The position numbers and the translations under genes are program-made. Positions 16,960 to 29,155 of a DNA stretch of 64,000 nt are shown here, in pieces. Numbering within the stretch: position 1 is the first letter of the stretch; each line of letters opens with the position of its first letter. The stretch lies in contig NZ_JAQTMS010000016.1 of assembly GCF_028714215.1 (NCBI RefSeq), forward strand, positions 17,689 through 81,688, written 5' to 3'. Under the pieces are notes generated by a model that saw only the letters and a list, made by a program, of their open reading frames with translations, did not search any database and was not told the origin of the DNA. The stretch comes from Rhodoferax sp. (GTDB lineage: Bacteria; Pseudomonadota; Gammaproteobacteria; Burkholderiales; Burkholderiaceae_C).

Positions 16960-17148
16960 ATGGCATCCAGCTTCAAACTCCTGGTCGGGAAAATCCGCGA
17001 AATCAACCAGCGCTACAGCAAGCCGCATATCGAAATGACGCCCCTGGTGAAGATTTCGCTGATGGCCTTGCGCGTCTATCTGCTGCTTCTGGTCGGTCTG
17101 ATCGTTTACAAATTTGTCGTCACCTTGACCACGGGAGCAGTCCAATGA
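16960..17148 (+). CDS. 62-residue single-pass membrane protein of the cation operon
   Basis: ATG at 16960 follows GACGAGGAAATC. The protein is basic at its N-terminus (KIREINQRYSKPH) and has one hydrophobic helix (LRVYLLLLVGLIVYKFVV, residues ~37-54). Its stop overlaps the next start (ATGA), so it is translationally coupled to the MgtE-domain protein. I do not recognise a family. The size and position suggest an accessory subunit or anchor bridging the transporter and the soluble sensor. Confidence 0.8.
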   Translation: MASSFKLLVGKIREINQRYSKPHIEMTPLVKISLMALRVYLLLLVGLIVYKFVVTLTTGAVQ

Positions 17149-18392
17149 TCACCGTACTGGAACCCAAATTTTTCCTGAGCGAGATCATCGGCCGCAAGGT
17201 TTACCTGAAGGCGCAGCAGATCGGCCGTCTGGACGACATGCTGATCGTCGAAACGGGGAAGTTGCCCGAGGTCAGCCACTTCGTCGTCAGCCGTTCCTTT
17301 GGCTACCCGTCACTGCTGCTACCGTGGGACAAACTGACGCTGATTTCAAATACCGAAATCGTTTTCGACGTCAGCGCCACCCCTGAGTATGAGCGTGTCC
17401 CGCCCGACGGCGCCATCCTGCTGCGGGCCCACATTCTGGACAAGAAGATTCTTGACATGGACGATCACGAAGTCGAGATTGTCTATGACATTAGCCTGCA
17501 TTTTCAGGCCGGCAAGCTGTATGTCAGCGAGGTCGATTTCAGCCGGCGCCGGCTGCTGCGCAGAATGGGTCTGAAACGGCTGGCCAACTGGATCTCCGAG
17601 CAAAGTCAGGAGACCACCGTTTCCTGGCTGTATGTGCAACCCCTGCCCGAGCATATCGGCGCCTTCAAGGGACACGTCAAACTCAGCGTGCTGAAGGAAA
17701 ATATCAGCGACATCCATCCGGTCGATCTGGCCGACATTCTTGAAGAACTGGAAGGCGATCAGCGGCTGGCCGTGTTCAAGGAACTGGACACCGAACACGC
17801 CTCCGATACGCTGGAAGAAGTGGAGCCCCGAGTTCAGCGTGAACTGATACGCGCCATCGAAAAGCGCCACGCCGCGCAACTGATCAATGCCATGAGCCCG
17901 GCGCAGGCCGCCGACCTTCTGGCGGCGCTGCCGACCTCGGAGGCCGACGAGTTGCTGTTGCTGATGGACCGGGATAGCGCCGGCAAAATTCAGAAAATTA
18001 TCGACCAGCACGACGAAAACATTCTTTTGTTTTCAACCCGCAAATTCATGCAGGTTTCCAGGTCGGCGCAGGTGGGCGACGTGATCGCGCATTTTCATGA
18101 AATCGCCCGCGACATCGACGTCATCATGTACGTCTATGTTGTCAACCAGCACAAGGTACTGGAAGGTGTTGTCGATTTCAGGGAACTGATGGCCGCCGAG
18201 GCGGGCCAGGTGCTGGGAGAAATCATGACCGAAAACATCATCAGCCTGAACCCGCAAGACACCTTGAGCGATGCCATGGCCATGTTCAATCGCTACGCTT
18301 TTCGCGCCATCCCCGTGACGGACGCTGAAAATGTGCTGCTGGCGGTGGTATCGTTCCGGGACATCCACGGTATCAAGCCACGCCTCGATTGA
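17145..18392 (+). CDS. Soluble PRC-barrel / MgtE N-domain / CBS-pair protein without a transport domain
   Basis: The 415 residues contain two PRC-barrel-like segments (IGRKVYLKAQQIGRLDDMLI at ~15 and a second at ~100-150). An MgtE N-domain helical array follows (HPVDLADILEELEGDQRLAV to LLAALPTSEADELLLLMDRD, ~185-280), then a pair of CBS domains (~290-415). In MgtE these cytosolic domains bind Mg2+ and close the pore, but the five-helix MgtE membrane domain is absent here. Coupled by a 4-base overlap to the small membrane protein and two genes after the Nramp-related transporter. Inferred role: Mg2+-sensing regulator of that transporter in trans. Confidence 0.85.
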   Translation: MITVLEPKFFLSEIIGRKVYLKAQQIGRLDDMLIVETGKLPEVSHFVVSRSFGYPSLLLPWDKLTLISNTEIVFDVSATPEYERVPPDGAILLRAHILDKKILDMDDHEVEIVYDISLHFQAGKLYVSEVDFSRRRLLRRMGLKRLANWISEQSQETTVSWLYVQPLPEHIGAFKGHVKLSVLKENISDIHPVDLADILEELEGDQRLAVFKELDTEHASDTLEEVEPRVQRELIRAIEKRHAAQLINAMSPAQAADLLAALPTSEADELLLLMDRDSAGKIQKIIDQHDENILLFSTRKFMQVSRSAQVGDVIAHFHEIARDIDVIMYVYVVNQHKVLEGVVDFRELMAAEAGQVLGEIMTENIISLNPQDTLSDAMAMFNRYAFRAIPVTDAENVLLAVVSFRDIHGIKPRLD

Positions 18393-18400
18393 GGCCGGAT

Positions 18401-19312
18401 TTACAGCCCGCGCAGCACACCCAGCGCAAACGGCAGGCTCAGCATGCCCAGCACGGTGGACAGCGTGACCAGCCCGGCGACATAAGGCCCGTCGTAGCCC
18501 ATGCGCGCCGCCAGCACATAGCAACTGGAGGCGGTCGGAAGGGCGGAAAAAGCCAGCAACACAGTGGTTTGCACCGGGTTCAGATGAAACAGGTGCGAGA
18601 AGGCCAGCGCCACCAGAGGCAGCAGGAAATGCCGTATCGCCAGCACCGCCACGGCCAGTGCCTTGGCCTGGTTCAGGGCGCCGAACTGCATGCCGGCACC
18701 GGCCGCCATCAGCCCCAGCGCCAGGGAGGACGCGCCGATGCGGCTGACCGTGGGGTCCAGCCAGGGCGGCAGCGTCAGGCCCAGTAAATTCGCGCTCAAA
18801 CCGGCCGCCGTGCCAATGATCAGCGGGTTGCCTGCCAGTTCCCGCAGCAAACCGCGCTGCGCGTGATGCGCCATGGGCCAGACCGCGCCGACATTGAACA
18901 GCGGCACGCAGACGCCTATCAACACCGCGATCTGCAACAAGCCCTGCGCGCCGGCCAGCCGGTCGGCCAGGGCCAGGCCGATGAATGAATTGAAACGAAA
19001 AGCCACCTGGGCACTGGCGGCATGCGCGCGCGCCGGGACGTGGCGCCCCAGCCAGGGCCAATACGGAATCGAATAAGCCAGTGCGATGCCGCTCAGGCCC
19101 ATGGCCCAGCCGGCCCCTATCAGACTCGAGGCCGAACCCAAGTCAAGAGGACTTTTGACGATGGAGTGAAACAGCAGCACCGGAAAGAGGAAGAAATAGA
19201 CCAGCGTCTCGACCTGCGCCCATACCGCACGGTTCAAGGCGGTGTAGCGGCACACCAGGTAGCCGCACAGGATCAGGGAAAAATCGGGGATTAAAAGTTG
19301 GGCGAAGTTCAC
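18401..19312 (-). CDS. AEC-family (auxin efflux carrier-like) transporter
   Basis: This 303-residue protein has about ten hydrophobic helices, a repeated five-helix arrangement and typical AEC segments ([54 protein letters not shown]). Bacterial members export or import organic acids such as malate or malonate; the substrate here is unknown. It is convergent with the MgtE-domain gene, only 8 bp away, and divergent from the TctC-type receptor. Confidence 0.88.
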   Translation of the reverse strand: MNFAQLLIPDFSLILCGYLVCRYTALNRAVWAQVETLVYFFLFPVLLFHSIVKSPLDLGSASSLIGAGWAMGLSGIALAYSIPYWPWLGRHVPARAHAASAQVAFRFNSFIGLALADRLAGAQGLLQIAVLIGVCVPLFNVGAVWPMAHHAQRGLLRELAGNPLIIGTAAGLSANLLGLTLPPWLDPTVSRIGASSLALGLMAAGAGMQFGALNQAKALAVAVLAIRHFLLPLVALAFSHLFHLNPVQTTVLLAFSALPTASSCYVLAARMGYDGPYVAGLVTLSTVLGMLSLPFALGVLRGL

Positions 19313-19444
19313 CCGGCGAGAATACCAGTGAAACGCCGCAACCCGGGTTGGCCGCGCGGCGCCGACCCCGATCGCCAGCGACGCCGCGAGTTAACATGCG
19401 GCTTGAACGTTTTGTCCCATTTGAACCTCAGGAGTAACACCATC

Positions 19445-20407
19445 GTGCATCGTCGTACCCTATTGGCCTTAAGTCTGCTCGTCGCAACGGGCTCTGCCAT
19501 GGCGCAGGGCTATCCCAACAAAGTCATCAAGCTGCAAGTGCCTTTTGCCCCGGGCGGCACCACCGACATCATTGCCCGCACCATCTCGGAAGCCCTCGGC
19601 AAGGCCCTGGGCCAGACCGTGGTGGTGGAGAACAAGGCCGGTGGCGGCGGCATCATTGGCGCCAACGAGACCGCCAAGGCGGCGCCGGACGGCTACTCGC
19701 TGGGCATGGCCACGGTTTCCACCACGGCAGCCAATCCGGCCATCAATCCGCGCACGCCGTACAACCCGCTGACCGATTTCACGCCCATCATCAACATTGC
19801 CGCCACCCCCAACGTGATTGCGGTGCACCCCGGCTTTCCGGCCAAGGATTACAAGAGCTTCGTCGCCGAGTTGAAGAAGAACCCCGGCAAGTATTCCTAT
19901 TCTTCGTCCGGCACCGGCGGCATCGGCCACCTGCAGATGGAGTTGTACAAGAACTTGAGCGGCACTTTCATCACCCACATTCCGTACCGCGGCGCCGGCC
20001 CGGCATTGAACGACACGGTGGCCGGCCAGGTACCGATGATTTTTGACAACGTGCCCTCGGCCTTGCCCTTCATTCAATCCAGCCGTCTGGTGCCTATCGT
20101 GGTGGCGGCGCCGCAGCGGCTGGCGCAATTCCCGAATGTGCCGACCTTCAAGGAGGTCGGGCTGGAACCGGTGAACCGGATGGCTTACTACGGCATTTAT
20201 GGCCCCAAGGGCATGCCCAAGGATATCGTCGACAAGATCAATGCCGGCGTGCGCAAAGCCCTGGAAGACCCGTCCGTGAAGAAGCGGATCGAAGAGACCG
20301 GCTCTTTCATCATTGGCAACACGCCCCAGCAGTTCACGGCGCAGATCAGGGCCGAGTACGAGGTCTACAAAAAAGTGGTTGAATCGGCCCATCTGAAACT
20401 GGAATGA
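19445..20407 (+). CDS. Bug/TctC-family periplasmic solute-binding protein
   Basis: These receptors feed tripartite tricarboxylate transporters or act as orphan sensors, and are greatly expanded in Burkholderiales. The 320-residue protein has a signal peptide ([20 protein letters not shown]) and the family motifs [19 protein letters not shown] and [21 protein letters not shown] Gly/Ala-rich ligand loop ([20 protein letters not shown]) is also present. Start GTG at 19445 follows CAGGAG at ten bases. No TctA or TctB gene is nearby, so its transporter is elsewhere or absent. Ligand unknown. Confidence 0.9.
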   Translation: MHRRTLLALSLLVATGSAMAQGYPNKVIKLQVPFAPGGTTDIIARTISEALGKALGQTVVVENKAGGGGIIGANETAKAAPDGYSLGMATVSTTAANPAINPRTPYNPLTDFTPIINIAATPNVIAVHPGFPAKDYKSFVAELKKNPGKYSYSSSGTGGIGHLQMELYKNLSGTFITHIPYRGAGPALNDTVAGQVPMIFDNVPSALPFIQSSRLVPIVVAAPQRLAQFPNVPTFKEVGLEPVNRMAYYGIYGPKGMPKDIVDKINAGVRKALEDPSVKKRIEETGSFIIGNTPQQFTAQIRAEYEVYKKVVESAHLKLE

Positions 20408-20418
20408 TGGGACCTTGC

Positions 20419-20541
20419 GGGACAGACCGCAGCTACCAACTCAATGTTTGTGGGACAGACCGCAGTTACACGAAGTGAACAAGCTCTGTCCCCAATTGAT
20501 ACCGGGATGTTGGAAGTTCGCAAGCTCTGTCCCCAACTGAT
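20419..20541. repeat. Paired GGGACAGA-type repeats upstream of xerD (REP-like remnant)
   Basis: GGGACAGACCGCAG(C/T)TAC occurs at 20419-20436 and 20452-20469. CAAGCTCTGTCCCCAA(T/C)TGA occurs at 20480 and again at 20521. The first pair contains GGGACAGA and the second its complement TCTGTCCC, so the block is an inverted arrangement of two direct repeats. Similar GGGGACAGACC elements flank REP-associated tyrosine transposases in other proteobacteria, but no transposase is present here. The last copy ends 5 bp before the xerD start codon. Confidence 0.6.
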
Positions 20542-20546
20542 TAAGA

Positions 20547-21446
20547 ATGCGTGACGAGGCTTTGATTGACACTTTCATCGATGCCTTGTGGCTGGAAGAG
20601 GGTTTGTCGAAAAACACCCTTGCCGCCTACCGGCGCGATCTGACCCTGTATGCCCACTGGCTGAGCGGCCGTGGGCAGCCGTTGACCGATACCACCGAGG
20701 CTGACCTGAATGCCTATTTCTCGGCGCGGCACAAGTCAAGCAAGGCCACTACCGCGAACCGGCGCCTGACGGTTTTCAAGCGCTACTTTCGCTGGGCACT
20801 GCGCGAGCACCTGATCGTTTCGGATCCGACGCTCAAGCTCCAGGCCGCCAAGCAGGCGCTGCGGGTGCCCAAGACCTTGACCGAGCCACAGGTTGAAGCA
20901 CTGCTGAATGCGCCCGACAGCGACACCGATCTGGGCCTGCGCGACCGCGCCATGCTGGAGCTGATGTACGCCAGCGGCTTGCGCGTCAGTGAACTGGTGA
21001 CGCTCAAGGTGCTCAACCTGAGCCTGTCGGAAAATGTGCTGCGTGTTTTTGGCAAGGGCAACAAGGAGCGGCTGGTGCCGTTTGGCGAAGTCGCCAGTCT
21101 CTGGCTCAAGCGCTATCTGGCAGAGGCACGTCCCAGCCTGCTGGCGGACAAGCAGACCGAAGATCTGTTTGTCACGCACCGCGGTGTCAAGGCCGGCAGC
21201 GCCATGAGCCGCGTCATGTTCTGGATGATTGTGAAAAAATACGCCATCGGCGCCGGTATCACCGCGCCTTTGTCGCCGCACACCTTGCGCCATGCTTTTG
21301 CCACCCATCTGCTCAACCATGGCGCCGATTTGCGGGCGGTGCAGATGTTGCTGGGGCATGCCGATATATCAACCACCACCATCTACACCCACGTGGCACT
21401 GGAGCGGCTGAAAGTCTTGCATGCCAAGCATCATCCACGGGGTTAA
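20547..21446 (+). CDS. xerD: Site-specific tyrosine recombinase XerD
   Basis: XerD acts with XerC at dif to resolve chromosome dimers under FtsK control. The 299 residues match the usual length. The core-binding domain starts LIDTFIDALWLEEGLSKNTL, and the catalytic residues are visible: Arg in YASGLRVSELVTL, Lys in GKGNKERLVPFG, HTLRHAFATHLL, and GHADISTTTIYTHV with the nucleophile Tyr. Start ATG at 20547 has a weak ribosome binding site because the repeats end just upstream. Confidence 0.94.
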   Translation: MRDEALIDTFIDALWLEEGLSKNTLAAYRRDLTLYAHWLSGRGQPLTDTTEADLNAYFSARHKSSKATTANRRLTVFKRYFRWALREHLIVSDPTLKLQAAKQALRVPKTLTEPQVEALLNAPDSDTDLGLRDRAMLELMYASGLRVSELVTLKVLNLSLSENVLRVFGKGNKERLVPFGEVASLWLKRYLAEARPSLLADKQTEDLFVTHRGVKAGSAMSRVMFWMIVKKYAIGAGITAPLSPHTLRHAFATHLLNHGADLRAVQMLLGHADISTTTIYTHVALERLKVLHAKHHPRG

Positions 21447-21476
21447 CAACTTGCAGAGAAAAAAACAGGAATTGAC

Positions 21477-22001
21477 ATGGCAATTTACGAACTTGACGGC
21501 GTAGCCCCCAGCATCTCGGACTCGGCCTGGGTCGCCGACAGCGCCCAGGTGATGGGCAATGTGGACCTGGCCGACGACGCCAGCGTCTGGTTTGGTGTCG
21601 TGATCCGGGGCGATACCGAGACCATACGGATAGGGCGCGGCAGCAATATCCAGGATTTGAGCGTCTTGCACGCGGATGTGGGCATGCCGTTGACGGTGGG
21701 TGAGGACGTGACGGTGGGGCACCGCGTCATGCTGCATGGTTGCACGATTGGCGACGGCAGCCTGATCGGCATCGGCGCGGTGGTGCTGAACGGGGCAAAG
21801 ATCGGCAAGGGTTGCCTGGTGGGGGCCAATTCCCTGGTCACCGAAGGCAAGGAGTTTCCGGACGGCTCGATGATCCTGGGCAGCCCGGCCAAGGTGGTGC
21901 GCCAGCTGGCACCGGAGCGCGTGGAAGGTCTGCGCCGCAGTGCGCAAGGCTACGTCGATAACGCCCGGCGCTTTCGTGCTGGTTTACGCCGGATGGACTG
22001 A
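21477..22001 (+). CDS. Gamma-class carbonic anhydrase-like protein (YrdA/PaaY family)
   Basis: This 174-residue left-handed beta-helix protein is built from hexapeptide repeats (SVWFGVVIRGDTETIRIG, GSNIQDLSVLHAD). Histidines in VLHADVG and VTVGHRVMLHGC fit the trimeric zinc site of gamma carbonic anhydrases. Activity varies in this family, so CO2 hydration is likely but unproven. It lies 30 bp after xerD and 13 bp before hslO, probably in one transcript. Confidence 0.88.
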   Translation: MAIYELDGVAPSISDSAWVADSAQVMGNVDLADDASVWFGVVIRGDTETIRIGRGSNIQDLSVLHADVGMPLTVGEDVTVGHRVMLHGCTIGDGSLIGIGAVVLNGAKIGKGCLVGANSLVTEGKEFPDGSMILGSPAKVVRQLAPERVEGLRRSAQGYVDNARRFRAGLRRMD

Positions 22002-22014
22002 AGGAACGTTGCGC

Positions 22015-22992
22015 GTGTCTGAAATTCACAAGTTTTTGTTTGATGGTTTGCCGGTGCGCGGCGTGCTGGTGCGCCTGACCGACGCCTGGACTGAAATCCT
22101 GCGGCGCCGCGCCTCCGGCGCTTTTCCGCTGCCGGTGCAAAACCTGCTGGGTGAAATGGTGGCGGCGGTGACCTTGATGCAGTCCAACATCAAGTTCAAC
22201 GGCGCCCTGGTGCTGCAAATTTTTGGCGACGGCCCGGTTAAATTGGCGGTGGCCGAAGTGCAGTCCGATTTTGCCTTGCGTGCCACCGCGACGGTCGTCG
22301 GTGAGGTGGCGGCAGACGCCAGCCTGAGCGCCTTGGTGAATTTGAAGCAGCAGGGCAAATGCGCCATCACGCTGGATCCCAAGAACAAGTTTCCCGGGCA
22401 GCAGGCCTATCAAGGTGTCGTTCCGCTGGTGGGCGAGGCGCATGAAAAGCTTGAAAAATTGAGTGAAGTGTTGCAGCACTACATGCTTCAAAGCGAACAA
22501 CTGGACACCACGCTGGTGCTGGCGGCGGATGACAAAGTGGCGGCCGGTTTATTGATTCAGCGTCTGCCGCCGCAGGGCGCCGGCAACTTGGCCGGCGGTT
22601 CGCCCGGGCCTGCCCATGAAGACGAAATTGGCGTCAATGAAGACTACCAACGGATTGCCATGCTGGCTGCCAGCCTGCAACGCGAAGAACTGCTGACGCT
22701 GGACGTCGATACCATTTTGCGGCGTCTGTTTTGGCAGGAGAAGCTGTTGCGCTTCGAGCCCTTGACCGGCGACGCAGGCCCGCATTTTTCCTGTACCTGC
22801 AGCCGCGAGCGGGTCGGCAAGATGATTCTGGGGCTGGGGATTGAGGAGGCGCAAAGCATTGTGGCCGAGCGCGGCGAGATCGAGGTCGGCTGCGAATTTT
22901 GCGGTGCGCAACAGCACTTCGATCCGATTGACGTGGCGCAGATCTTCGCTGCCACCGGCAAGACGCCGCCGGCTAGTCCGGCACTGCACTGA
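22015..22992 (+). CDS. hslO: Redox-regulated chaperone Hsp33
   Basis: Hsp33 is a holdase activated when its C-terminal zinc centre is oxidised during oxidative stress. The N-terminal fold (SEIHKFLFDGLPVRGVLVRL) is conserved. The four zinc cysteines are present as CTC in HFSCTCSRERV and CEFC in VGCEFCGAQQHF. Start GTG at 22015 follows GAAGGAA and gives 325 residues, slightly longer than E. coli Hsp33 because of an insert around residue 190 (GAGNLAGGSPGPAHEDE). Confidence 0.94.
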   Translation: MSEIHKFLFDGLPVRGVLVRLTDAWTEILRRRASGAFPLPVQNLLGEMVAAVTLMQSNIKFNGALVLQIFGDGPVKLAVAEVQSDFALRATATVVGEVAADASLSALVNLKQQGKCAITLDPKNKFPGQQAYQGVVPLVGEAHEKLEKLSEVLQHYMLQSEQLDTTLVLAADDKVAAGLLIQRLPPQGAGNLAGGSPGPAHEDEIGVNEDYQRIAMLAASLQREELLTLDVDTILRRLFWQEKLLRFEPLTGDAGPHFSCTCSRERVGKMILGLGIEEAQSIVAERGEIEVGCEFCGAQQHFDPIDVAQIFAATGKTPPASPALH

Positions 22993-23004
22993 GCCCGCGG
23001 CTCT

Positions 23005-23328
23005 TCAGCGGCTGCCGGAGGCCTTGGCCGCCGGCGTGATCTGCACGTAAATCTCGTTGGGCTTGACCATGCCAAGCTCCATGCGGGCTTTTTCCTCGAC
23101 CATTTCCAGCCCCTCCTTCAGGTCGCGCACCTCGGCCGCCAGTCTGTCGTTGGCCAGTTGCGCCTGCTGGTTGTGCTGGTTTTGTGTCTTCAATTGTTCC
23201 GTCAGGTGGGCCACCGCAGGCAGGCTGCCCCGGCCAAACCACAACTGAGCCTGCAGAATCAGGATCAGCAGGATCAGGGCCGCCGAGACAAGGTGCTTGC
23301 CCACGATCAGGCCTGCGACGGCTCGCAC
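23005..23328 (-). CDS. ftsB: Cell-division protein FtsB
   Basis: FtsB is the bitopic septal protein that, with FtsL and FtsQ, activates FtsWI. The 107 residues have one N-terminal membrane helix (LVSAALILLILILQAQLWFG) and a periplasmic coiled coil (LTEQLKTQNQHNQQAQLAND). The ending ARMELGMVKPNEIYVQI is typical. The gene follows eno by 6 bp, the standard eno-ftsB arrangement. Confidence 0.93.
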   Translation of the reverse strand: MRAVAGLIVGKHLVSAALILLILILQAQLWFGRGSLPAVAHLTEQLKTQNQHNQQAQLANDRLAAEVRDLKEGLEMVEEKARMELGMVKPNEIYVQITPAAKASGSR

Positions 23329-23334
23329 ATCCGG

Positions 23335-24636
<1,302 letters not shown>

Positions 24637-24660
24637 TCAAATAAAAAACACTGAACAAGG

Positions 24661-25517
24661 TCAGACGGCAAAACTATTCTCGAGGAAGCCGTGACGCTTG
24701 GTGACGGCATCGAGTTCCAGCAAGGTCTCCAGCAAGGCCCGCATGTGTTTGAGCGGCACCGCATTGGGTCCGTCGCTCAGGGCCTGGCTGGGATCGGGAT
24801 GGGTTTCCATGAACAGACCGGCCACACCCACGGCCACTGCGGCGCGGGCCAGCACCGGCACCATCTCGCGCTGCCCGCCGCTGCTGCCACCTTGCGCGCC
24901 TGGCAGCTGCACCGAGTGCGTGGCATCGAACACCACCGGGGCACCGGTCTGGCGCAGGATGGCCAGCGCGCGCATGTCGCTCACCAGGTTGTTGTAGCCG
25001 AAGCTGGCGCCCCGTTCGCAGGCCATGAAGTTGTCCTCGTTCAGGCCTTTTTCGCGCGCCGCGGCGCGCGCCTTGTCGATCACGTTTTTCATGTCGCCGG
25101 GCGCCAGGAACTGCCCTTTCTTGATGTTCACCGGCAAGCCCGACTGCGCCACGGCCCGGATGAAATCGGTCTGGCGGCACAAAAAAGCCGGCGTCTGCAA
25201 CACATCCACCACCGCCGCGACCTGCGCGATCTGGTCTTCCGAATGAACGTCGGTCAGCACCGGTAGTTGGAGTTCGCGCTTGACCTTGGCCAGGATCTCA
25301 AGCCCCTGCGCCATGCCGGGTCCGCGAAAGGTGTTGCCGCTGGAGCGGTTCGCCTTGTCGAAACTGCTTTTGAAGATGAACGGAATGCCCAGGCTGGCCG
25401 TGATCTCCTTGAGCGTGCCGGCAGTGTCCATCTGCAATTGCTCCGACTCGATGACACAGGGGCCGGCAATCAGAAACAAGGGCCGGTGCAAGCCGACATC
25501 GAAGCCACACAACTTCA

Positions 25518-25518
<1 letters not shown>
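24661..25518 (-). CDS. kdsA: 3-deoxy-D-manno-octulosonate 8-phosphate synthase (KDO8P synthase)
   Basis: KdsA condenses phosphoenolpyruvate with arabinose 5-phosphate to make the Kdo precursor of lipopolysaccharide. The 285 residues contain [34 protein letters not shown] and [15 protein letters not shown], all typical. The GTG start shares one base with the pyrG stop (TAGTG), so the two are translationally coupled. Confidence 0.96.
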
Positions 25519-27284
<1,766 letters not shown>

Positions 27285-27337
27285 GTACATGAAATGACAA
27301 GCGTGGGGGCAACATTCCTTCTGATACATTGCAGCCC

Positions 27338-28570
27338 ATGAATGAGCTTGCTGGAAAACACATTGTTCTGGGCCTGACCGGCGGCATTGCCTGCTACAAG
27401 GCGGCCGAGTTGTGCCGCGCCCTGATCAAGGAAGGGGCCACGGTGCAAGTGGTGATGACTGCCGCGGCGCAGCAGTTCATCACGCCGGTTACCTTGCAGG
27501 CCTTGAGCGGTCGAACCGTTTACGACTCGCAGTGGGATGCGCGCCCGGTCAACGGCGTCGGCAACAACATGCCCCACATCAACCTGAGCCGCGAAGCCGA
27601 TGCGATCCTGATCGCGCCCTGTAGCGCCGACTTCATGGCCAAGCTGCTGCATGGACGCGCCGACGATCTGCTCAGCCTGCTGTGCCTGGCGCGTCCGCTC
27701 GACAAGGTGGCCTTGCTGATTGCGCCGGCCATGAACCGCGAGATGTGGGCGCATCCGGCCACGCAGCGCAACGTGGCGCGCCTGAGAGCCGATGGCGCCA
27801 CTGTTTTTGAGGTCGGCAGCGGTGACCAGGCTTGCGGTGAAACGGGCGACGGCCGCATGCTGGAGCCGCAGGAATTGCTGGAGGAAGTGATCGCCTTTTT
27901 CCAACCTAAAACGTTGACCGGCCAGCAGGTACTGGTTACCGCCGGTCCCACCTACGAAGCGATCGATCCGGTGCGCGGCATCACCAACCTGTCGAGCGGA
28001 AAAATGGGTTTTGCCATCGCCCGGGCGGCGCGTGAGGCCGGCGCCGCAGTGACGCTGGTGGCGGGGCCGGTGAGTCTGGCGACGCCGCGGGGCGTCCGCC
28101 GGATCGATGTCAGGTCGGCCAGGGACATGCTGCAAGCGGTTCAGGAACACGCGCCGGCCGCCACCGTTTTCATAGCCACCGCGGCGGTGGCCGATTGGCG
28201 ACCGGCCAGCGCGGCCGAGCAAAAAATCAAGAAGGATGGTTCGGGCAAAACGCCGGAGCTGAGTTTTGTCGAAAATCCGGACATTCTGGCCACCCTGGCG
28301 CAGTCGCCCCGTGGCCGCAGTCGCGCGCTTTACTGCGTCGGTTTTGCGGCCGAGAGCCACGACCTGCTGGCCCACACGCAAGCCAAGCGGCAACGCAAAG
28401 AGGTGCCGCTGCTGGTCGGCAATATCGGCCCGGCGACGTTCGGGCAGGATGACAATGCGCTGCTGCTGGTGGATGAGTTGGGTGCCACCGAATTGGCACG
28501 CGCATCCAAACTTTCGCTGGCGCGTCAATTGATCGCCAATATCGCAAACAGAATTGGAGCCAGGGGCTGA
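27338..28570 (+). CDS. coaBC: Bifunctional phosphopantothenoylcysteine decarboxylase / phosphopantothenate-cysteine ligase
   Basis: CoaBC carries out two successive steps of coenzyme A synthesis. The N-terminal FMN-dependent CoaC half has [15 protein letters not shown], the active-site His in [15 protein letters not shown], and the reductive Cys in [10 protein letters not shown]. The C-terminal CoaB half has [20 protein letters not shown] and [10 protein letters not shown] and ends with the CTP-binding part. Start ATG at 27338 gives 410 residues. It precedes dut by 5 bp. Confidence 0.96.
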   Translation: MNELAGKHIVLGLTGGIACYKAAELCRALIKEGATVQVVMTAAAQQFITPVTLQALSGRTVYDSQWDARPVNGVGNNMPHINLSREADAILIAPCSADFMAKLLHGRADDLLSLLCLARPLDKVALLIAPAMNREMWAHPATQRNVARLRADGATVFEVGSGDQACGETGDGRMLEPQELLEEVIAFFQPKTLTGQQVLVTAGPTYEAIDPVRGITNLSSGKMGFAIARAAREAGAAVTLVAGPVSLATPRGVRRIDVRSARDMLQAVQEHAPAATVFIATAAVADWRPASAAEQKIKKDGSGKTPELSFVENPDILATLAQSPRGRSRALYCVGFAAESHDLLAHTQAKRQRKEVPLLVGNIGPATFGQDDNALLLVDELGATELARASKLSLARQLIANIANRIGARG

Positions 28571-28575
28571 TAAGA

Positions 28576-29022
28576 ATGAAAATTGACGTCAAGATCATTG
28601 ACCCGCGGATGGTTGATCAGTTGCCGGCCTACGCCACACCCGGCAGCGCCGGGCTCGATTTGCGGGCCTGCCTGGAGCAGCCGTTAACCCTGCAGCCCAA
28701 CGCCTGGCAACTGGTACCGACCGGCATCGCCATCTATTTGCAGGACCCGAATTTTGCCGCCCTGATCCTGCCGCGCTCCGGCCTGGGGCACAAGCACGGC
28801 ATCGTGCTGGGCAATCTGGTGGGCTTGATCGACAGCGACTACCAGGGCCAGTTGATGGTCAGCGCCTGGAACCGCAGCGATACCGCTTTCACCATAGCGC
28901 CGATGGAGCGCATCGCGCAACTGGTCATCGTTCCCGTGCTGCAGGCGCAGTTCAATGTGGTGACCGAATTTCCGTCCAGTCAGCGCGGCGAGGGCGGTTA
29001 CGGCTCGACCGGGAAGACTTAA
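28576..29022 (+). CDS. dut: Deoxyuridine 5'-triphosphate nucleotidohydrolase
   Basis: dUTPase hydrolyses dUTP to dUMP, keeping uracil out of DNA and feeding dTMP synthesis. The trimeric-type motifs are present in order: [42 protein letters not shown], and the mobile C-terminal [10 protein letters not shown]. 148 residues, the usual size. The coaBC-dut order is conserved in proteobacteria. Confidence 0.97.
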   Translation: MKIDVKIIDPRMVDQLPAYATPGSAGLDLRACLEQPLTLQPNAWQLVPTGIAIYLQDPNFAALILPRSGLGHKHGIVLGNLVGLIDSDYQGQLMVSAWNRSDTAFTIAPMERIAQLVIVPVLQAQFNVVTEFPSSQRGEGGYGSTGKT

Positions 29023-29025
29023 CCC

Positions 29026-29143
29026 CCCCCTGTTGCGGCTCACTGCGTGTAGCCGCCTCTCCCCCCAGGGGGACAACCCCAGTGGCCCGGCGAAGCCGGT
29101 TCCACGGGGTTCCCTGCCTTGGGCCACCAGTGGCAGCCGGATC
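29026..29143. repeat. Extragenic GC-rich repeat block after dut
   Basis: This non-coding block between the convergent dut and slyD contains several short stems: GCGGCTCACTGCGTGTAGCCGC, CTCCCCCCAGGGGGA, and GGCCCGGCGAAGCCGG near 29097. I recall similar blocks at gene ends in Comamonadaceae genomes. It probably also serves as a bidirectional terminator or transcription barrier. Confidence 0.4.
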
Positions 29144-29155
29144 TCTATCAGTGAC

